A stretch of 64,000 nucleotides of DNA from Chloracidobacterium validum (GTDB taxonomy: Bacteria; Acidobacteriota; Blastocatellia; Chloracidobacteriales; Chloracidobacteriaceae), in contig NZ_CP072649.1 in assembly GCF_018304825.1 (NCBI RefSeq), positions 310,001 through 374,000 on the forward strand, in the 5' to 3' direction. Shown one piece after another: positions 11,514-23,010 of this stretch. A program made the position numbers and the translations under genes. The notes under the pieces are model-generated. The model saw nothing but the letters and a program-made list of their open reading frames with translations. It was not told where the DNA came from and searched no databases. How positions within the stretch are numbered: the first letter of the stretch is position 1; every line of letters starts with the position of its first letter.

Positions 11514-11975
11514 TCAGTCCGGGTCGGACGCGCTTTCGGGGCGTGAAAGCGGGAGACTTCCCGACGAGCGAAGTGGAAGCATCCCGCTTTGCGCCCAGGC
11601 ACATTCGGCTTGGGCAAGGCAGGCTGCGTGTTCGGCTTCCGAAAGCGTCGCCTGCCGGGTGAGGATGAACCGCGTGCTGGCGTTCGACATGGCAATCACC
11701 GTCGGGTCATCGAGCGGAAAGATGGACTCGCGCAGGTTGGCGCGCCGCGCCCCGGCCCGGCTCCAGAGCCAGGCCGGGTGGACGTAGAGCCACAGGTCGC
11801 CATTCGGTCGCCGGTTGAGTTGAAAGGCCAGTTGTTGAATGTCCGGCTCGTCAACGACGATGTCGCAGTCGCTTCCGCTGCCGACGGCAACCCAGGCCTG
11901 GTCAGCGGGAAGACCAAAGCTGGTTGTTCGGGGCGCGTTGATGATGTGGAGCCACCATTCTGGTTGAGGCAACAT
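11514..11975 (-). CDS. Hypothetical protein, weakly FHA-like
   Basis: 153 residues, no family recognised with confidence. Residues 30-65 (WVAVGSGSDCDIVVDEPDIQ, then QLAFQLNRRPNGDLWLYV) resemble the core of a forkhead-associated domain, where a G-S-x-x-x-C-D-I-V pattern precedes the phosphothreonine-binding loop, but the usual SRxH motif is missing. The C-terminal third is low in structure and ends acidic. There is no signal peptide or membrane segment. The gene converges on trpF (stop codons a few bases apart) and lies just downstream of the next minus-strand gene at 11998, so it may belong to that operon. Confidence 0.5.
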   Translation of the reverse strand: MLPQPEWWLHIINAPRTTSFGLPADQAWVAVGSGSDCDIVVDEPDIQQLAFQLNRRPNGDLWLYVHPAWLWSRAGARRANLRESIFPLDDPTVIAMSNASTRFILTRQATLSEAEHAACLAQAECAWAQSGMLPLRSSGSLPLSRPESASDPD

Positions 11976-11997
11976 TGGTTTGGCGAAAGGTCTGTGG

Positions 11998-12894
11998 TCA
12001 GGATGAGTGCCGCGCCACCCGGGCCGGCTTGGCCTGGGCCGGTGCGGTCAGCGCGCGCAACAGTTCAATGACCCCGGGTTTCCCATCCCCGATGAACTCG
12101 GCGCGGCGCTTGCGATAGTCTTCCAGTATCGCCATCGCGCGCGTGCGAAGCCGTTCTTCTTCCTCGGTCGCCCTGTGCCCTTTGGCGACGGCCCAAGTGA
12201 AAGCGCCGGTGTCGCGGGCATAGGTTGGAATGTGCATGAAGTCGCGCTCGACGAACTTGCCCGTGGCCGCCTGGGTTTCACCCGCCGCGACAAAGAAATC
12301 CACTGCCGCGTCTGGATAGCCGAACAAATACCCATACCCGCGCCACCGAGCCGAACGGTCAGCATGTTCAACCTTATTGAGCATGTCCATGGGGTGGGCG
12401 TTGGGCGTGATGCCCAACGGCGCAAAGTAGCCCGCATGCACGCCGACGGCGCGCCTGAGCGCCGCGCGGTTGAAAACGACGCCTTCGGCGTAACGCTTGC
12501 CGTCATGAATAGCCGCGAAGGTCAGCACATCCGCATAGAAGCGGTCGCCACAGCGGAAGTGGGCCAGGAGTGTTCGAGTCGTCTCGATCTCGCCGAGGTC
12601 CGGCGCGGCCACATCGAACTGGAAGCGTACGTAGCCGCTGCTCATCGGCTTGAGGTCGCCGGCAACCGTATAGAGCGCCTCGGAATCCAGTATCGCCAGA
12701 AACAAGGCTTCGGCGCGCGTCCGTTGTTCCGGGGGAAGGTCGGCGAGCGAAAAACAGTCAGTGGATGGGCGCGTTTCCGCTTGCGCTGCCGGCCAGCCAC
12801 CGGGGATGACCAGCGCCAGCCACAGCACCGCCAGCCACAGCCCATACCTGGCCCGGCCGGCGGACGCCCGGCCGGAACTGGGTTGCTTCACCAT
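11998..12894 (-). CDS. Exported protein of unknown function
   Basis: 298 residues with a convincing signal peptide: basic start, hydrophobic LWLAVLWLALVIPGGW core and a likely cleavage after AAQAE near residue 40. The mature part is a soluble alpha/beta-looking domain containing the phrases RFQFDVAAPDLGEIETTRT, GKRYAEGVVFNRAALRRAVG and GYLFGYPDAAVDFF. I recognise no enzyme motif; an LGITPNAHPMDML segment and the periodic aromatic residues could suggest a periplasmic binding role, but that is only an impression. It is 12 bases downstream of the WG-repeat gene on the same strand, so the two exported proteins are likely co-transcribed. Confidence 0.65.
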   Translation of the reverse strand: MVKQPSSGRASAGRARYGLWLAVLWLALVIPGGWPAAQAETRPSTDCFSLADLPPEQRTRAEALFLAILDSEALYTVAGDLKPMSSGYVRFQFDVAAPDLGEIETTRTLLAHFRCGDRFYADVLTFAAIHDGKRYAEGVVFNRAALRRAVGVHAGYFAPLGITPNAHPMDMLNKVEHADRSARWRGYGYLFGYPDAAVDFFVAAGETQAATGKFVERDFMHIPTYARDTGAFTWAVAKGHRATEEEERLRTRAMAILEDYRKRRAEFIGDGKPGVIELLRALTAPAQAKPARVARHSS

Positions 12895-12906
12895 GCCGCT
12901 CCTTCC

Positions 12907-13545
12907 TCAGTGTTGATGCCGGTGCTCGCTTTCAGGCTTTTCCTTGAAACCATCTTTCTGCACCCAAAGCACCCGACCCGTGCGGTCAATGTAGGCATAG
13001 CGCCCGTCCACGATGACTTGGGCGACCCCGCCCATGAAGCGATGCTGGTGTGAGAACTGCGCCGGAATGACCAGTTTGCCCGTACGGTCAATGTAGCCGT
13101 ACAGGTTGCCGACCTTGACGGCCGCCAGTCCCTCGGAAAAGTCCTCAGCGTCGTCAAACTGCGGTGGAATCACAATCTTGCCCGCGCGGTCAATGTAGCC
13201 ATACTTGCCATCTTGCTTGATCCAGGCCAGGCCTTCCTTGAAGCCGTACGTGGCGTCAAAGGTGGCCGGGATGACCAGCTTGCCCGCGCGGTCAATGTAG
13301 CCGTGCTTCCCGTTGATGCGGACGCCGGCCAGGCCTTCACGAAACCCGAAGGTATTTTCATACTGTGGTGGGATCACGACCTTGCCGGTGTGGTCAATGT
13401 AGCCGTACTTGCTTTGTTCCCGGATCCAGTAGAGTCGTTCTTCAGAGGGTGGGGCCGCTTTCTGTCGAGCTGCCTGTTGTGCGCCGGTTGGGGCGGCGCA
13501 GAGAAGTGTCAACACCAACGTGAGCCAGAACCGATTCATAGCCAA
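12907..13545 (-). CDS. Exported WG-repeat protein
   Basis: 212 residues: a signal peptide (MNRFWLTLVLTLLCAAPTGA) followed by five tandem WG-type repeats of about 24-31 residues, each containing the hallmark (K/L)YGYIDxTGK(V/L)VIP. Such repeats form small beta-rich modules in secreted proteins of many bacteria; their binding partners are mostly unknown. The C-terminal repeat is degenerate (RYAYIDRTGRVLWV) and is followed by a short His-rich tail (SEHRHQH) that could bind metal, though this may be coincidental. ATG 13539 is an equally good start. The repeat units are also visible at DNA level as recurring copies of a GGTCAATGTAGCC-like segment on the plus strand. Confidence 0.83.
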   Translation of the reverse strand: MAMNRFWLTLVLTLLCAAPTGAQQAARQKAAPPSEERLYWIREQSKYGYIDHTGKVVIPPQYENTFGFREGLAGVRINGKHGYIDRAGKLVIPATFDATYGFKEGLAWIKQDGKYGYIDRAGKIVIPPQFDDAEDFSEGLAAVKVGNLYGYIDRTGKLVIPAQFSHQHRFMGGVAQVIVDGRYAYIDRTGRVLWVQKDGFKEKPESEHRHQH

Positions 13546-13715
13546 GCCTCGCTAGAGCAGAGCATCGAGTCGCCACTGGGTGGCGTTTACGTAGGCCAAC
13601 TATAAAACCGATGGCTTTGGAATGGGAAGGAACGGAAAGAGGAAAGTTCCGATCAACGCGACACCGGCGGCGCTTGTGATGGTTGTGCGGTCAATGGCAG
13701 ACTAAACGAGGTATC

Positions 13716-14951
13716 ATGAGTTCACCAGTTGCCGCTACCCTGGAAAAAGCTGTTCGCTTTGAGCCGCTGACGCCGCGCGAGGCCCTTGGGCTGCTCGAAA
13801 CCACCGACCCAGCGGCGCGCCAGGCCGTCTATGCGGCGGCGCATGCGTGCAAGCAGGCCCTCATCGGTGCGCGGGCGACCTATGTCGTCAATCTCAATCT
13901 GAACTTTACGAACGTCTGCGCCCTGCATTGCACCTTTTGCGCGTTCCGCCGTGATGCCGATGCGCGTGAGGCCTACGCCCATAGTATTGACGCCATTGTG
14001 GGCAAGGTCAGCCGCTACCGCCAAACCCACGGCATCACGGAAGTCACGATTCAGGGCGGACTCAACCCGGCCCTGCCGGTCAGCTACTACTTCGACCTGT
14101 TGCGTGAACTCAAGCGTGCCTGCCCGGATGTTCACCTCCATGCCTATTCGCCGCAAGAAATAGACTTCATCCAGCAGCGCAGCGGATGGTCACTGGGGCG
14201 CATCTTTGATGGGCTGCGCGTCGCCGGACAGGGAACGCTCTGCGGAACGGCGGCCGAAATCCTGGTTGAACCCATTCGTCGGAAAATCTGTCCTGAGAAA
14301 ATCACTGCCGCGCGGTGGCTGGAGATTGTCCGCGCCGCGCACCAGTCCGGGACGCGCACGACGGCAACCATGATGTTCGGCCACATCGAGTCGCCGGCCG
14401 ACCGCGTTGCCCACCTGCGCCACCTGCGCGCTTTGCAGCGCGCCACCGGTGGCTTCACGGAGTTTATTCCGCTGCCCTTCATTGCCGCCAAAGCCCCGCT
14501 TGGGCGCGCCGTCAGGCGGCGTGAGGTGGATGACGAAACCGTACTGCTGACCTTGGCCGTCGCCCGACTGTTTTTCGGGCGCGACCTCCTCCACCTACAG
14601 CTTGGGTGGGTCAAGCGCGGCCTTACGCTTGCCCGGCGGAGCTTGCACTGCGGCGCGGACGATCTTGGTGGCACGCTGCTGGAAGAGGAAATTTCCAATC
14701 GCGCCGGTTCGCGCTTTGGGGCGGCGGTGACGGCCGAACAGTTGGCCGCAACCATCCAGGCAGCCGGACTGAAGCCGGTGCAGCGCGCGACCACCTACGA
14801 GCCTGTGCGCGCAGAACCATCGGCGGCAAGCACCCAGGTATCCTTGCTCCCCCCGCCCTGCGAGGAGTTGACGACCAGCGAGCCACGGCGCAGGGCCACG
14901 CGGGTCAGCCCGCCCGGCAAAACGAAAATGTCATCGCCATACAGGATGTAG
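13716..14951 (+). CDS. cofH: CofH-type radical SAM enzyme (FO synthase subunit 2)
   Basis: 411-residue radical SAM protein. Cys68, Cys72 and Cys75 in [14 protein letters not shown] bind the [4Fe-4S] cluster. The body follows Cof[72 protein letters not shown] and [18 protein letters not shown]. CofH joins tyrosine-derived 4-hydroxybenzyl to 5-amino-6-ribitylaminouracil to make FO, the F420 chromophore precursor. The relatives MqnE/MqnC of futalosine menaquinone synthesis are the main alternative. The family normally ends near QRATTY (residue 360); here about 45 further residues are read from DNA that is antisense to the ATP-grasp gene, a 157-base convergent overlap. ATG 13716 follows GAGG. No cofG is in view. 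Confidence 0.78.
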   Translation: MSSPVAATLEKAVRFEPLTPREALGLLETTDPAARQAVYAAAHACKQALIGARATYVVNLNLNFTNVCALHCTFCAFRRDADAREAYAHSIDAIVGKVSRYRQTHGITEVTIQGGLNPALPVSYYFDLLRELKRACPDVHLHAYSPQEIDFIQQRSGWSLGRIFDGLRVAGQGTLCGTAAEILVEPIRRKICPEKITAARWLEIVRAAHQSGTRTTATMMFGHIESPADRVAHLRHLRALQRATGGFTEFIPLPFIAAKAPLGRAVRRREVDDETVLLTLAVARLFFGRDLLHLQLGWVKRGLTLARRSLHCGADDLGGTLLEEEISNRAGSRFGAAVTAEQLAATIQAAGLKPVQRATTYEPVRAEPSAASTQVSLLPPPCEELTTSEPRRRATRVSPPGKTKMSSPYRM

Positions 14952-16249
14952 GGGCGTAGGTCCACGTGGCGACCTTCAATCCGGTCACCGACAATGGTCG
15001 GCACGCGCGAGAGCTGGAGCGTGGGCTGGGCAATGTATTCATCGGGATGCGCCAAAATGCGTTCTCGGAACGCCTCCCGTTCCAGCGCTGTCGAGGCCGG
15101 GCCGACCAGCATGCCGTAACCACCTGACCCGCCGGTCGTCTTGACCACGAGTCGGTCGAGGCTGTCGAGCACATAAGTCCGCGCTTCACGGTCGCGGCAC
15201 AAGTAGGTTGGCACATTCGGAATCATCGGCGTCTCGGCCAAATAGTAGCGGATGATGTCGGGGACGTAGGCGTAAATGGCCTTGTCATCCGCCACGCCGG
15301 TGCCCGGCGCGTTGGCCAGCGCCACCCGTCCGGCGCGGTACACCTGCATCAGGCCCGGAACGCCCAGCAGCGAATCCGGCCGAAACGTTTCCGGGTCGAG
15401 AAAGGTGTCATCAATCCGGCGGTATATGACATCCACTGGTTTGAGTCCGCGGGTGGTTCGCATCTTGACGTAGCCACCTTCCACCACGAGGTCCCGTCCC
15501 TCGACCAGCTCGACCCCCATCTGTTGAGCCAGGAACGCATGCTCGAAGTAGGCCGAGTTGGCGACGCCAGGCGTCAGCACGACGACCGTGGGATTGAGGT
15601 TGTGCTCCGGCGCGAGTCGCTGAAGCGTTTCCAGGAGCTTGCTCGGGTAGGTGAAGACCGGGCGAATGGTTGCCGCTTCAAACGCCTGCGGGAGCGTGTA
15701 CTTCATCACCGAACGATTGCCGAGCACGTACGACACGCCCGACGGGCAGCGCAAGTTGTCTTCCAGGACGTAGATTTGCCCATCGCTGTCCCGGACCAGG
15801 TCGGTGCCCGTGATGTGACACCAGATGTCGTGGGGTGGTCGCAAACCACGGCAGGCTTCCAGGTAGCTTGGGTTGTTCAGAACGAGCTCCGGCGGCAGCA
15901 CGCCATCACGCAAGATGCGTTGCTCACTATACACATCGCTCAGAAAAGCATTGAGGGCGCGGATGCGCTGCTGAAGTCCGGCTTCGATCCAGGCCCACTC
16001 CCGCGCGGCAATGACCCGTGGGATCAGATCGAAGGGAAAGATTTTCTCGACGCCGTCGCTGCTGCCATACACGTTGAACGTGATGCCGAGGTGGAGGAGC
16101 GACTGTTCGGCCGTGGCCTGGCGACGCAGGATTTCGTCGTCACGCAGCGTGGCCAGCGTCCGGGCCAGGAATGCCACGTCAGGACGTGGCACGCCCGGCA
16201 TCAGGAACATTTCGTCATAAAAGTCACCAACGTCGTAAGACTCAAACAT
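14795..16249 (-). CDS. Circularly permuted ATP-grasp protein (DUF404/DUF407)
   Basis: 484 residues matching the circularly permuted ATP-grasp type 2 family. Marks include [15 protein letters not shown] at the start, [55 protein letters not shown] and [18 protein letters not shown], where the glycine-rich loop and acidic residues bind Mg-ATP. Family members are presumed amide or peptide ligases and usually sit beside an alpha-E protein, a transglutaminase-like protease and the proteasome-like Anbu. Here alpha-E and Anbu lie about 6-8 kb away on the other strand, and no transglutaminase gene is seen. The 3' end overlaps cofH tail-to-tail by 157 bases. The upstream neighbour at 16400 is on the same strand. 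Confidence 0.88.
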   Translation of the reverse strand: MFESYDVGDFYDEMFLMPGVPRPDVAFLARTLATLRDDEILRRQATAEQSLLHLGITFNVYGSSDGVEKIFPFDLIPRVIAAREWAWIEAGLQQRIRALNAFLSDVYSEQRILRDGVLPPELVLNNPSYLEACRGLRPPHDIWCHITGTDLVRDSDGQIYVLEDNLRCPSGVSYVLGNRSVMKYTLPQAFEAATIRPVFTYPSKLLETLQRLAPEHNLNPTVVVLTPGVANSAYFEHAFLAQQMGVELVEGRDLVVEGGYVKMRTTRGLKPVDVIYRRIDDTFLDPETFRPDSLLGVPGLMQVYRAGRVALANAPGTGVADDKAIYAYVPDIIRYYLAETPMIPNVPTYLCRDREARTYVLDSLDRLVVKTTGGSGGYGMLVGPASTALEREAFRERILAHPDEYIAQPTLQLSRVPTIVGDRIEGRHVDLRPYILYGDDIFVLPGGLTRVALRRGSLVVNSSQGGGSKDTWVLAADGSARTGS

Positions 16250-16399
16250 GGACGCGCCCAGCGCGCAAATCCAGTGCCATGAGGAAGCGCATCGGATGAC
16301 GCTGCCGACGCGATACCAGATCAGGCGCTCTGCTAGGGTTCTGTGGAGTCGAACAATAGCGAACCAGGGCCGGGGGCGTCCAGTGCGATGCCACCGGGG

Positions 16400-17137
16400 T
16401 TATGGCCGCCGTGGTTGTCGTTGACGGCGCTGGATGGCCTCGGTCAGCTCGGCGCTGTGCCGGTCAATCCGCTCTCCAATGACACGCCCGCCCGCCTCAA
16501 ACACGGTTGGAATCCGCTCGGTGAACTTTTGAAAGACGGCCGTGCGCGAAAAGGTTTCAATCTGCTTGAGTTCGACTTCATCAAACAGGCGGCGGAGTTG
16601 CGCTTCGTTCAGCTTGCCCTGACCAAAGAGTTCGAGATTGTTGAAGAGCTTGCGCCCGGCGCTCGTCGCCGCGAAAGCGTTGAGTTGGCGAAGTTCACGC
16701 TCCTCGAAGCTATCGGCTAGAAACACGGCGAGATCCTCTGAGATTGCCTGCCACGAGGCATGGCGCCGGAGAAAGTTCTGGAGGATGTCACTGTAGGGGC
16801 GTAGTTCGGGGCTGTCTCGAAGCTGCTGTTGCAGGATCGTCTGCACTTGGCGCTCGTAAAAGGCCGGGATTTCAGTGAGGCCAAAGAACTCCCGCGCGGC
16901 GGCAATGCTCCGTTCGCGCTCGGTTCTGCCCTGGAAGCCCTCGCTTGGACGACTCGCCGGCGTGGTCACTGGTTGCCCAGTGGGAACTGTCCGCTGGCTG
17001 GATGGGGGCACCGTCGGACGACTTGGTGCCGGTCGGTTCTTGAAATCTTCCTGGGCAACGACGGGCACGCAGCACAAAGCTAGTCCGAGCAATCCCCGCA
17101 GCCCCTGGCGGTAGTTGTGAATCGTAATGGGAAGCAT
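16400..17137 (-). CDS. Exported DUF2059-like protein
   Basis: 245 residues. A short hydrophobic N-terminus (LRGLLGLALCCVPVVAQ) looks like a signal peptide. A proline/threonine-rich linker to about residue 70 is followed by a helical domain whose AFAATSAGRKLFNNLELFGQG resembles the DUF2059 consensus, in which a helix with S/T-x-x-G-(R/K) recurs. The function of DUF2059 is unknown; proteins are periplasmic. It begins four bases after the hpnD stop, so it is almost surely co-transcribed with hpnC and hpnD and could act in the periplasm on membrane or hopanoid homeostasis, but that is inference from position. Confidence 0.62.
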   Translation of the reverse strand: MLPITIHNYRQGLRGLLGLALCCVPVVAQEDFKNRPAPSRPTVPPSSQRTVPTGQPVTTPASRPSEGFQGRTERERSIAAAREFFGLTEIPAFYERQVQTILQQQLRDSPELRPYSDILQNFLRRHASWQAISEDLAVFLADSFEERELRQLNAFAATSAGRKLFNNLELFGQGKLNEAQLRRLFDEVELKQIETFSRTAVFQKFTERIPTVFEAGGRVIGERIDRHSAELTEAIQRRQRQPRRP

Positions 17138-17141
17138 CAGG

Positions 17142-18026
17142 TTAGTCCTTTCCGAATCGGAGCAGCCGAGTTTTGATCAAAAGTGTGGTGGCGATGAAAG
17201 CCTTCCGGAGTTTTGACAGGCGTGGCCGGTGGTGGAACACATTAAACCTATTTGCTTCCATTTGGTCGAGCAGTTTGAAGTAAATCGTCGCCATGATTTC
17301 AGCCGCCACCATGGCCGGGCGGTCTTCCGGGCAGAGTGCCTGGAGCGCGCGTGCGCGAAAGTCGCGAGCCCGAGCGGACAGGGCGGCCGCCAGCCGGGCA
17401 AAGGATTCGTCGTAGCGCCCGGACTGCAAGCCCTGCTCGGTGACGCCATGGCGAGCCATCTCCTCCAGCGGCAGATACACGCGCCCACGCGCGGCGTCTT
17501 CCGGGACATCGCGAACGATATTGACCATCTGTAGTGCTTTGCCCAGGTTCACCGCGTAGTCGCGGGCGCTGGCATGCCGATAACCAAAGATTTCAATGCA
17601 CATCAGCCCGATGACGGAGGCGACGTGGTAACAGTATTCGTCCAGCTCGGCAAATGAGGCATAGCGCCGGCGCGTCAAGTCCATTTCCATCCCCCGGATG
17701 AGCGCCAGGAAATGCTCCTGGGGAATGGGAAAGGTTTGGAGGATGATTTTGAGTTCGCGGGCGACGGGATGCCGGGGGGGCTGTCCGTTGAAGCAAGCCT
17801 GAATCTCGGCCCGCCAGCGGTCGAGTTCGCGCTGCGGATCAGACTGAGCTGGCCCGTCGCCGTCCACGATGTCGTCCACGATGCGGCAAAACGCATAGAC
17901 GGTTTCAATGGCTTTCCGCTGCGCCTTGGGCAAGATGAGAAACGAGTACAGAAAATTGGTTCGTGAGCGATGGGTGATGTGTTCCGCCACCAGCTCGGCG
18001 GGTGGGTGATCCATAAGGGTCGTCAT
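17142..18026 (-). CDS. hpnD: Presqualene diphosphate synthase HpnD
   Basis: 294-residue trans-isoprenyl diphosphate synthase of the squalene/phytoene synthase family. The first Asp-rich motif is FCRIVDDIVDGDG near residue 47, and the second is NIVRDVPEDAARGRVYLPLEEM near residue 170. SRTNFLYSFLILPKAQRKAIETVYAF is the typical HpnD N-terminal helix. HpnD joins two farnesyl diphosphates to presqualene diphosphate, which HpnC and HpnE then turn into squalene for hopanoids; hpnE is not in this window. Start codon ATG 18026 overlaps the hpnC stop in an ATGA, so the pair is translationally coupled. Phytoene synthase for carotenoids is the alternative, but the pairing with hpnC argues for hopanoids. 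Confidence 0.88.
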   Translation of the reverse strand: MTTLMDHPPAELVAEHITHRSRTNFLYSFLILPKAQRKAIETVYAFCRIVDDIVDGDGPAQSDPQRELDRWRAEIQACFNGQPPRHPVARELKIILQTFPIPQEHFLALIRGMEMDLTRRRYASFAELDEYCYHVASVIGLMCIEIFGYRHASARDYAVNLGKALQMVNIVRDVPEDAARGRVYLPLEEMARHGVTEQGLQSGRYDESFARLAAALSARARDFRARALQALCPEDRPAMVAAEIMATIYFKLLDQMEANRFNVFHHRPRLSKLRKAFIATTLLIKTRLLRFGKD

Positions 18027-18949
18027 GCCGGCATCCGAAGCGTGGTCAGCGGACTTGCTTTGGAAAACGCCGTCCGGCGCAGCGCGCCGGCGGCCATCCG
18101 CGCTTTGTCACGCAGGCTCAGGGTTGGGCGCCGCTCAAAGACGTTGAACGCCATCTGGCGCAAGGCGCGCAGAATGGTCGTGCCGCCGAGCCAAATCAGG
18201 CGCAGCTCGACGCCGAGCCGACCCGGCGCCAGCGCGCACAGCGGCCGCCCCTGCTCGAAAAGCGCGGCGGTCCGCTGGGCAAGGCTGTCCATGAGCGCCA
18301 CGAAGGCGGGCGTGTAGCGGTGCGCCAGCAGGTCGGTTTCGCCATACCCATGGGCTGCCATCTCGGTCAGCGGAAGGTAGATTCGGTCTTTCTGCAAGTC
18401 CACGAGGATGTCTTGCCAAAAGTTGGTGAGTTGAAGCGCCGTGCAGATGGCATCCGCCATGCGGTGCCAGTCTGGATCGCGATGGCCGAAGAGCAACAGG
18501 ATGAGTCGTCCTACGGGGTTGGCCGAGCGCCGACTGTAGTCGAGCAGGTCGTCAAATGTCGCATGCCGCGCGCGGCGCACATCGAGTTCGAAGGCATCGA
18601 GCAGGTCGTGGAAAAGCTCCATCGGCAGTGCGTGCTGCCGAATGGTGTGACCCAGGGCCACGAAAACGGGGTGCGTCGCGTTGCCGGACGGACAGGCAAC
18701 GAGCTGCCGTCGCCAGTCGGCCAGACTGGCGAGCCGTTGCTCGGCAGTGAGTGTTCCCTCGTCGGCGAAATCGTCCGCAGCGCGGGCAAACGCATAGACG
18801 GCATAGACATGGGGACGAACCGACGCGGGAAGCACCAGCGATCCGACGGGAAAGTTCTCATAGTGCCCAAGGGCAACGCGCCGGCAGTGGGCGTAGGCAT
18901 CTGCTGGTGACAGCGCGGAAGCGTCGGACGTGGGTGAAACAAGCGGCAC
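18023..18949 (-). CDS. hpnC: Hydroxysqualene synthase HpnC
   Basis: About 308 residues, second squalene-synthase-fold protein. GHYENFPVGSLVLPASVRPH, AFARAADDFADEG (first Asp motif) and ICTALQLTNFWQDILVDLQKDRIYLP (second) match HpnC, which hydrolyses presqualene diphosphate to hydroxysqualene. The true start is uncertain: the open frame reaches a TTG at 19045, but those first 32 residues are unlike the family and that TTG lies in a promoter-like TTGACG. GTG 18949 gives family length although its ribosome site is poor. The gene heads the run hpnC-hpnD-DUF2059-like-ATP-grasp on this strand and diverges in function, not direction, from the kinase gene ending at 19060. Confidence 0.87.
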   Translation of the reverse strand: MPLVSPTSDASALSPADAYAHCRRVALGHYENFPVGSLVLPASVRPHVYAVYAFARAADDFADEGTLTAEQRLASLADWRRQLVACPSGNATHPVFVALGHTIRQHALPMELFHDLLDAFELDVRRARHATFDDLLDYSRRSANPVGRLILLLFGHRDPDWHRMADAICTALQLTNFWQDILVDLQKDRIYLPLTEMAAHGYGETDLLAHRYTPAFVALMDSLAQRTAALFEQGRPLCALAPGRLGVELRLIWLGGTTILRALRQMAFNVFERRPTLSLRDKARMAAGALRRTAFSKASPLTTLRMPA

Positions 18950-19059
18950 AGCGTGAGGTCGTTCGCGTGGGGATAGCCAACCTACGGGACAGGCTTCATT
19001 GAGCCAAAATCGGACGATATTTGTCAGGCAAACGACGGACGTCAAGCCAGTTTTGCCAA

Positions 19060-21795
<2,736 letters not shown>

Positions 21796-21877
21796 AGTAA
21801 CTCTTGGTGCGCATTCGCCCTAAAGGCTACTTGCTCAGAAATGGGTTGACGGCCTGGGAGTGGGCAGGGCAGGCTTC

Positions 21878-21907
21878 GTATTCACGATCTGCGTATTCAC
21901 GATCTGC
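21878..21907. repeat. Perfect 15-bp tandem duplication in the kinase/alpha-E divergent gap
   Basis: GTATTCACGATCTGC occurs twice without interruption (21878-21892, 21893-21907) in the intergenic region between two divergent genes. It could be an operator repeat or a replication-slippage scar. Confidence 0.85.
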
Positions 21908-21992
21908 TGCAACGTATCATGCCCTGTTGTCCGGCGCGCAACAGGGTTGTGGCCGGTTGGCGCCCAGGCCTCGTTGCCTGAGCGCTGGACAG

Positions 21993-22023
21993 GGTTATGT
22001 TGAGTTAGTGCGGTTATGTTGAG
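21993..22023. repeat. 12-bp direct repeat duplicating the alpha-E start context
   Basis: GGTTATGTTGAG occurs at 21993-22004 and again at 22012-22023 (period 19). The second copy holds the start ATG of the alpha-E gene; the first ATG is closed off by TAG after two further codons. Confidence 0.8.
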
Positions 22024-22981
22024 CCGGGTTGCCGATTCGATTTTCTGGATGAGCCGCTACATCGAGCGAGCGGAAAACATCGCGCGCTTCGTGGACGCGA
22101 CCATGACGCTGACCCTCGACCTCCCGGCCGACGACACTGCCGCCTGGGCCGAACTCATTGCCAGCGTTGGTGATCCAGAGGATTTTGCCGCGCGCTATGG
22201 TTCTCCGTCGCCGGCGACCGTGTTGCGCTACTTGACCTTTGACGAGCGCAACCCAAACTCGATTTTGACGACGCTGGCGCGGGCGCGTGAAAATGCGCGC
22301 TGTGTCCGCGACGCCATTTCCTCCGAGATGTGGGAGCAAGCCAACACCTTCTATCTGGATGTCAAGGGTGCGGCGGCGCAGGGGCGCTTCGGCGCGATGC
22401 CCCATGCCTTCTTCGCGCAAGTCAAATTGGCCAGCCACCAGTTTGTTGGCGTTACTGATTCAACGATGTCACATGGCGAGGCCTGGCACTTCAACCGAAT
22501 CGGTCGGCTACTTGAGCGAGCCGACAAAACGGCTTGTATCCTAGGAGCGGAACGCTTCAACCGGGCGACGACTTCACCCGCTGCGGCCTCGCCAAGTGAA
22601 ATGCTCATTGATGATCTTGATTGGTCGGGTCTCCTCAAAGCAGCCAGTGCCCATGAGATGTACCGCAAAAAGCACGGTCGCATCGAGCCACACCGGGTAT
22701 TCGAGTTTCTGATTCTCAGTCGAGAATTTCCACGCGCCGCCCACTATTGCTTGCTCCGCTGCGTCGAGTCGGTGCATGCCATTTCGGGGACGCTCCCCGG
22801 AACCTACACCAATCCGCCGGAGCAGCGCCTCGGACGCTTGGCCGCGCAGCTCGACTATGCCGGCGTTGAAGATATCTTGCCACCTGAAGTAGGCGGGGAC
22901 GCGCGTCCCTTCCTGACACGCCTCCGAAGCGACTTGTATGCTGTAGGCGACGCCATTGCGGCCGCCTTCTTCCCATCCTGA
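22016..22981 (+). CDS. Alpha-E domain protein (DUF403)
   Basis: 321 residues, almost entirely helical, beginning MLSRVADSIFWMSRYIERAENIARFVD, which is the signature of the alpha-E (A predicted alpha-helical domain with a conserved E) family. Further marks are FDERNPNSI, ARENARCVRDAISSEMWEQAN and LERADKTACIL. The biochemical role is unknown, but the gene is a regular companion of circularly permuted ATP-grasp proteins and of Anbu, and Anbu follows here 29 bases downstream. The start codon ATG 22016 lies in a duplicated 12-base segment and has no obvious ribosome site. Length agrees with the family. Confidence 0.88.
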   Translation: MLSRVADSIFWMSRYIERAENIARFVDATMTLTLDLPADDTAAWAELIASVGDPEDFAARYGSPSPATVLRYLTFDERNPNSILTTLARARENARCVRDAISSEMWEQANTFYLDVKGAAAQGRFGAMPHAFFAQVKLASHQFVGVTDSTMSHGEAWHFNRIGRLLERADKTACILGAERFNRATTSPAAASPSEMLIDDLDWSGLLKAASAHEMYRKKHGRIEPHRVFEFLILSREFPRAAHYCLLRCVESVHAISGTLPGTYTNPPEQRLGRLAAQLDYAGVEDILPPEVGGDARPFLTRLRSDLYAVGDAIAAAFFPS

Positions 22982-23010
22982 ATGTTTCGACCTAGTGTTT
23001 TACTTTCGAC

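Noticed and set aside
12950-13420. Regular ~90-bp DNA repeats considered as a possible array
   Set aside because: They encode the WG repeats of the exported protein.
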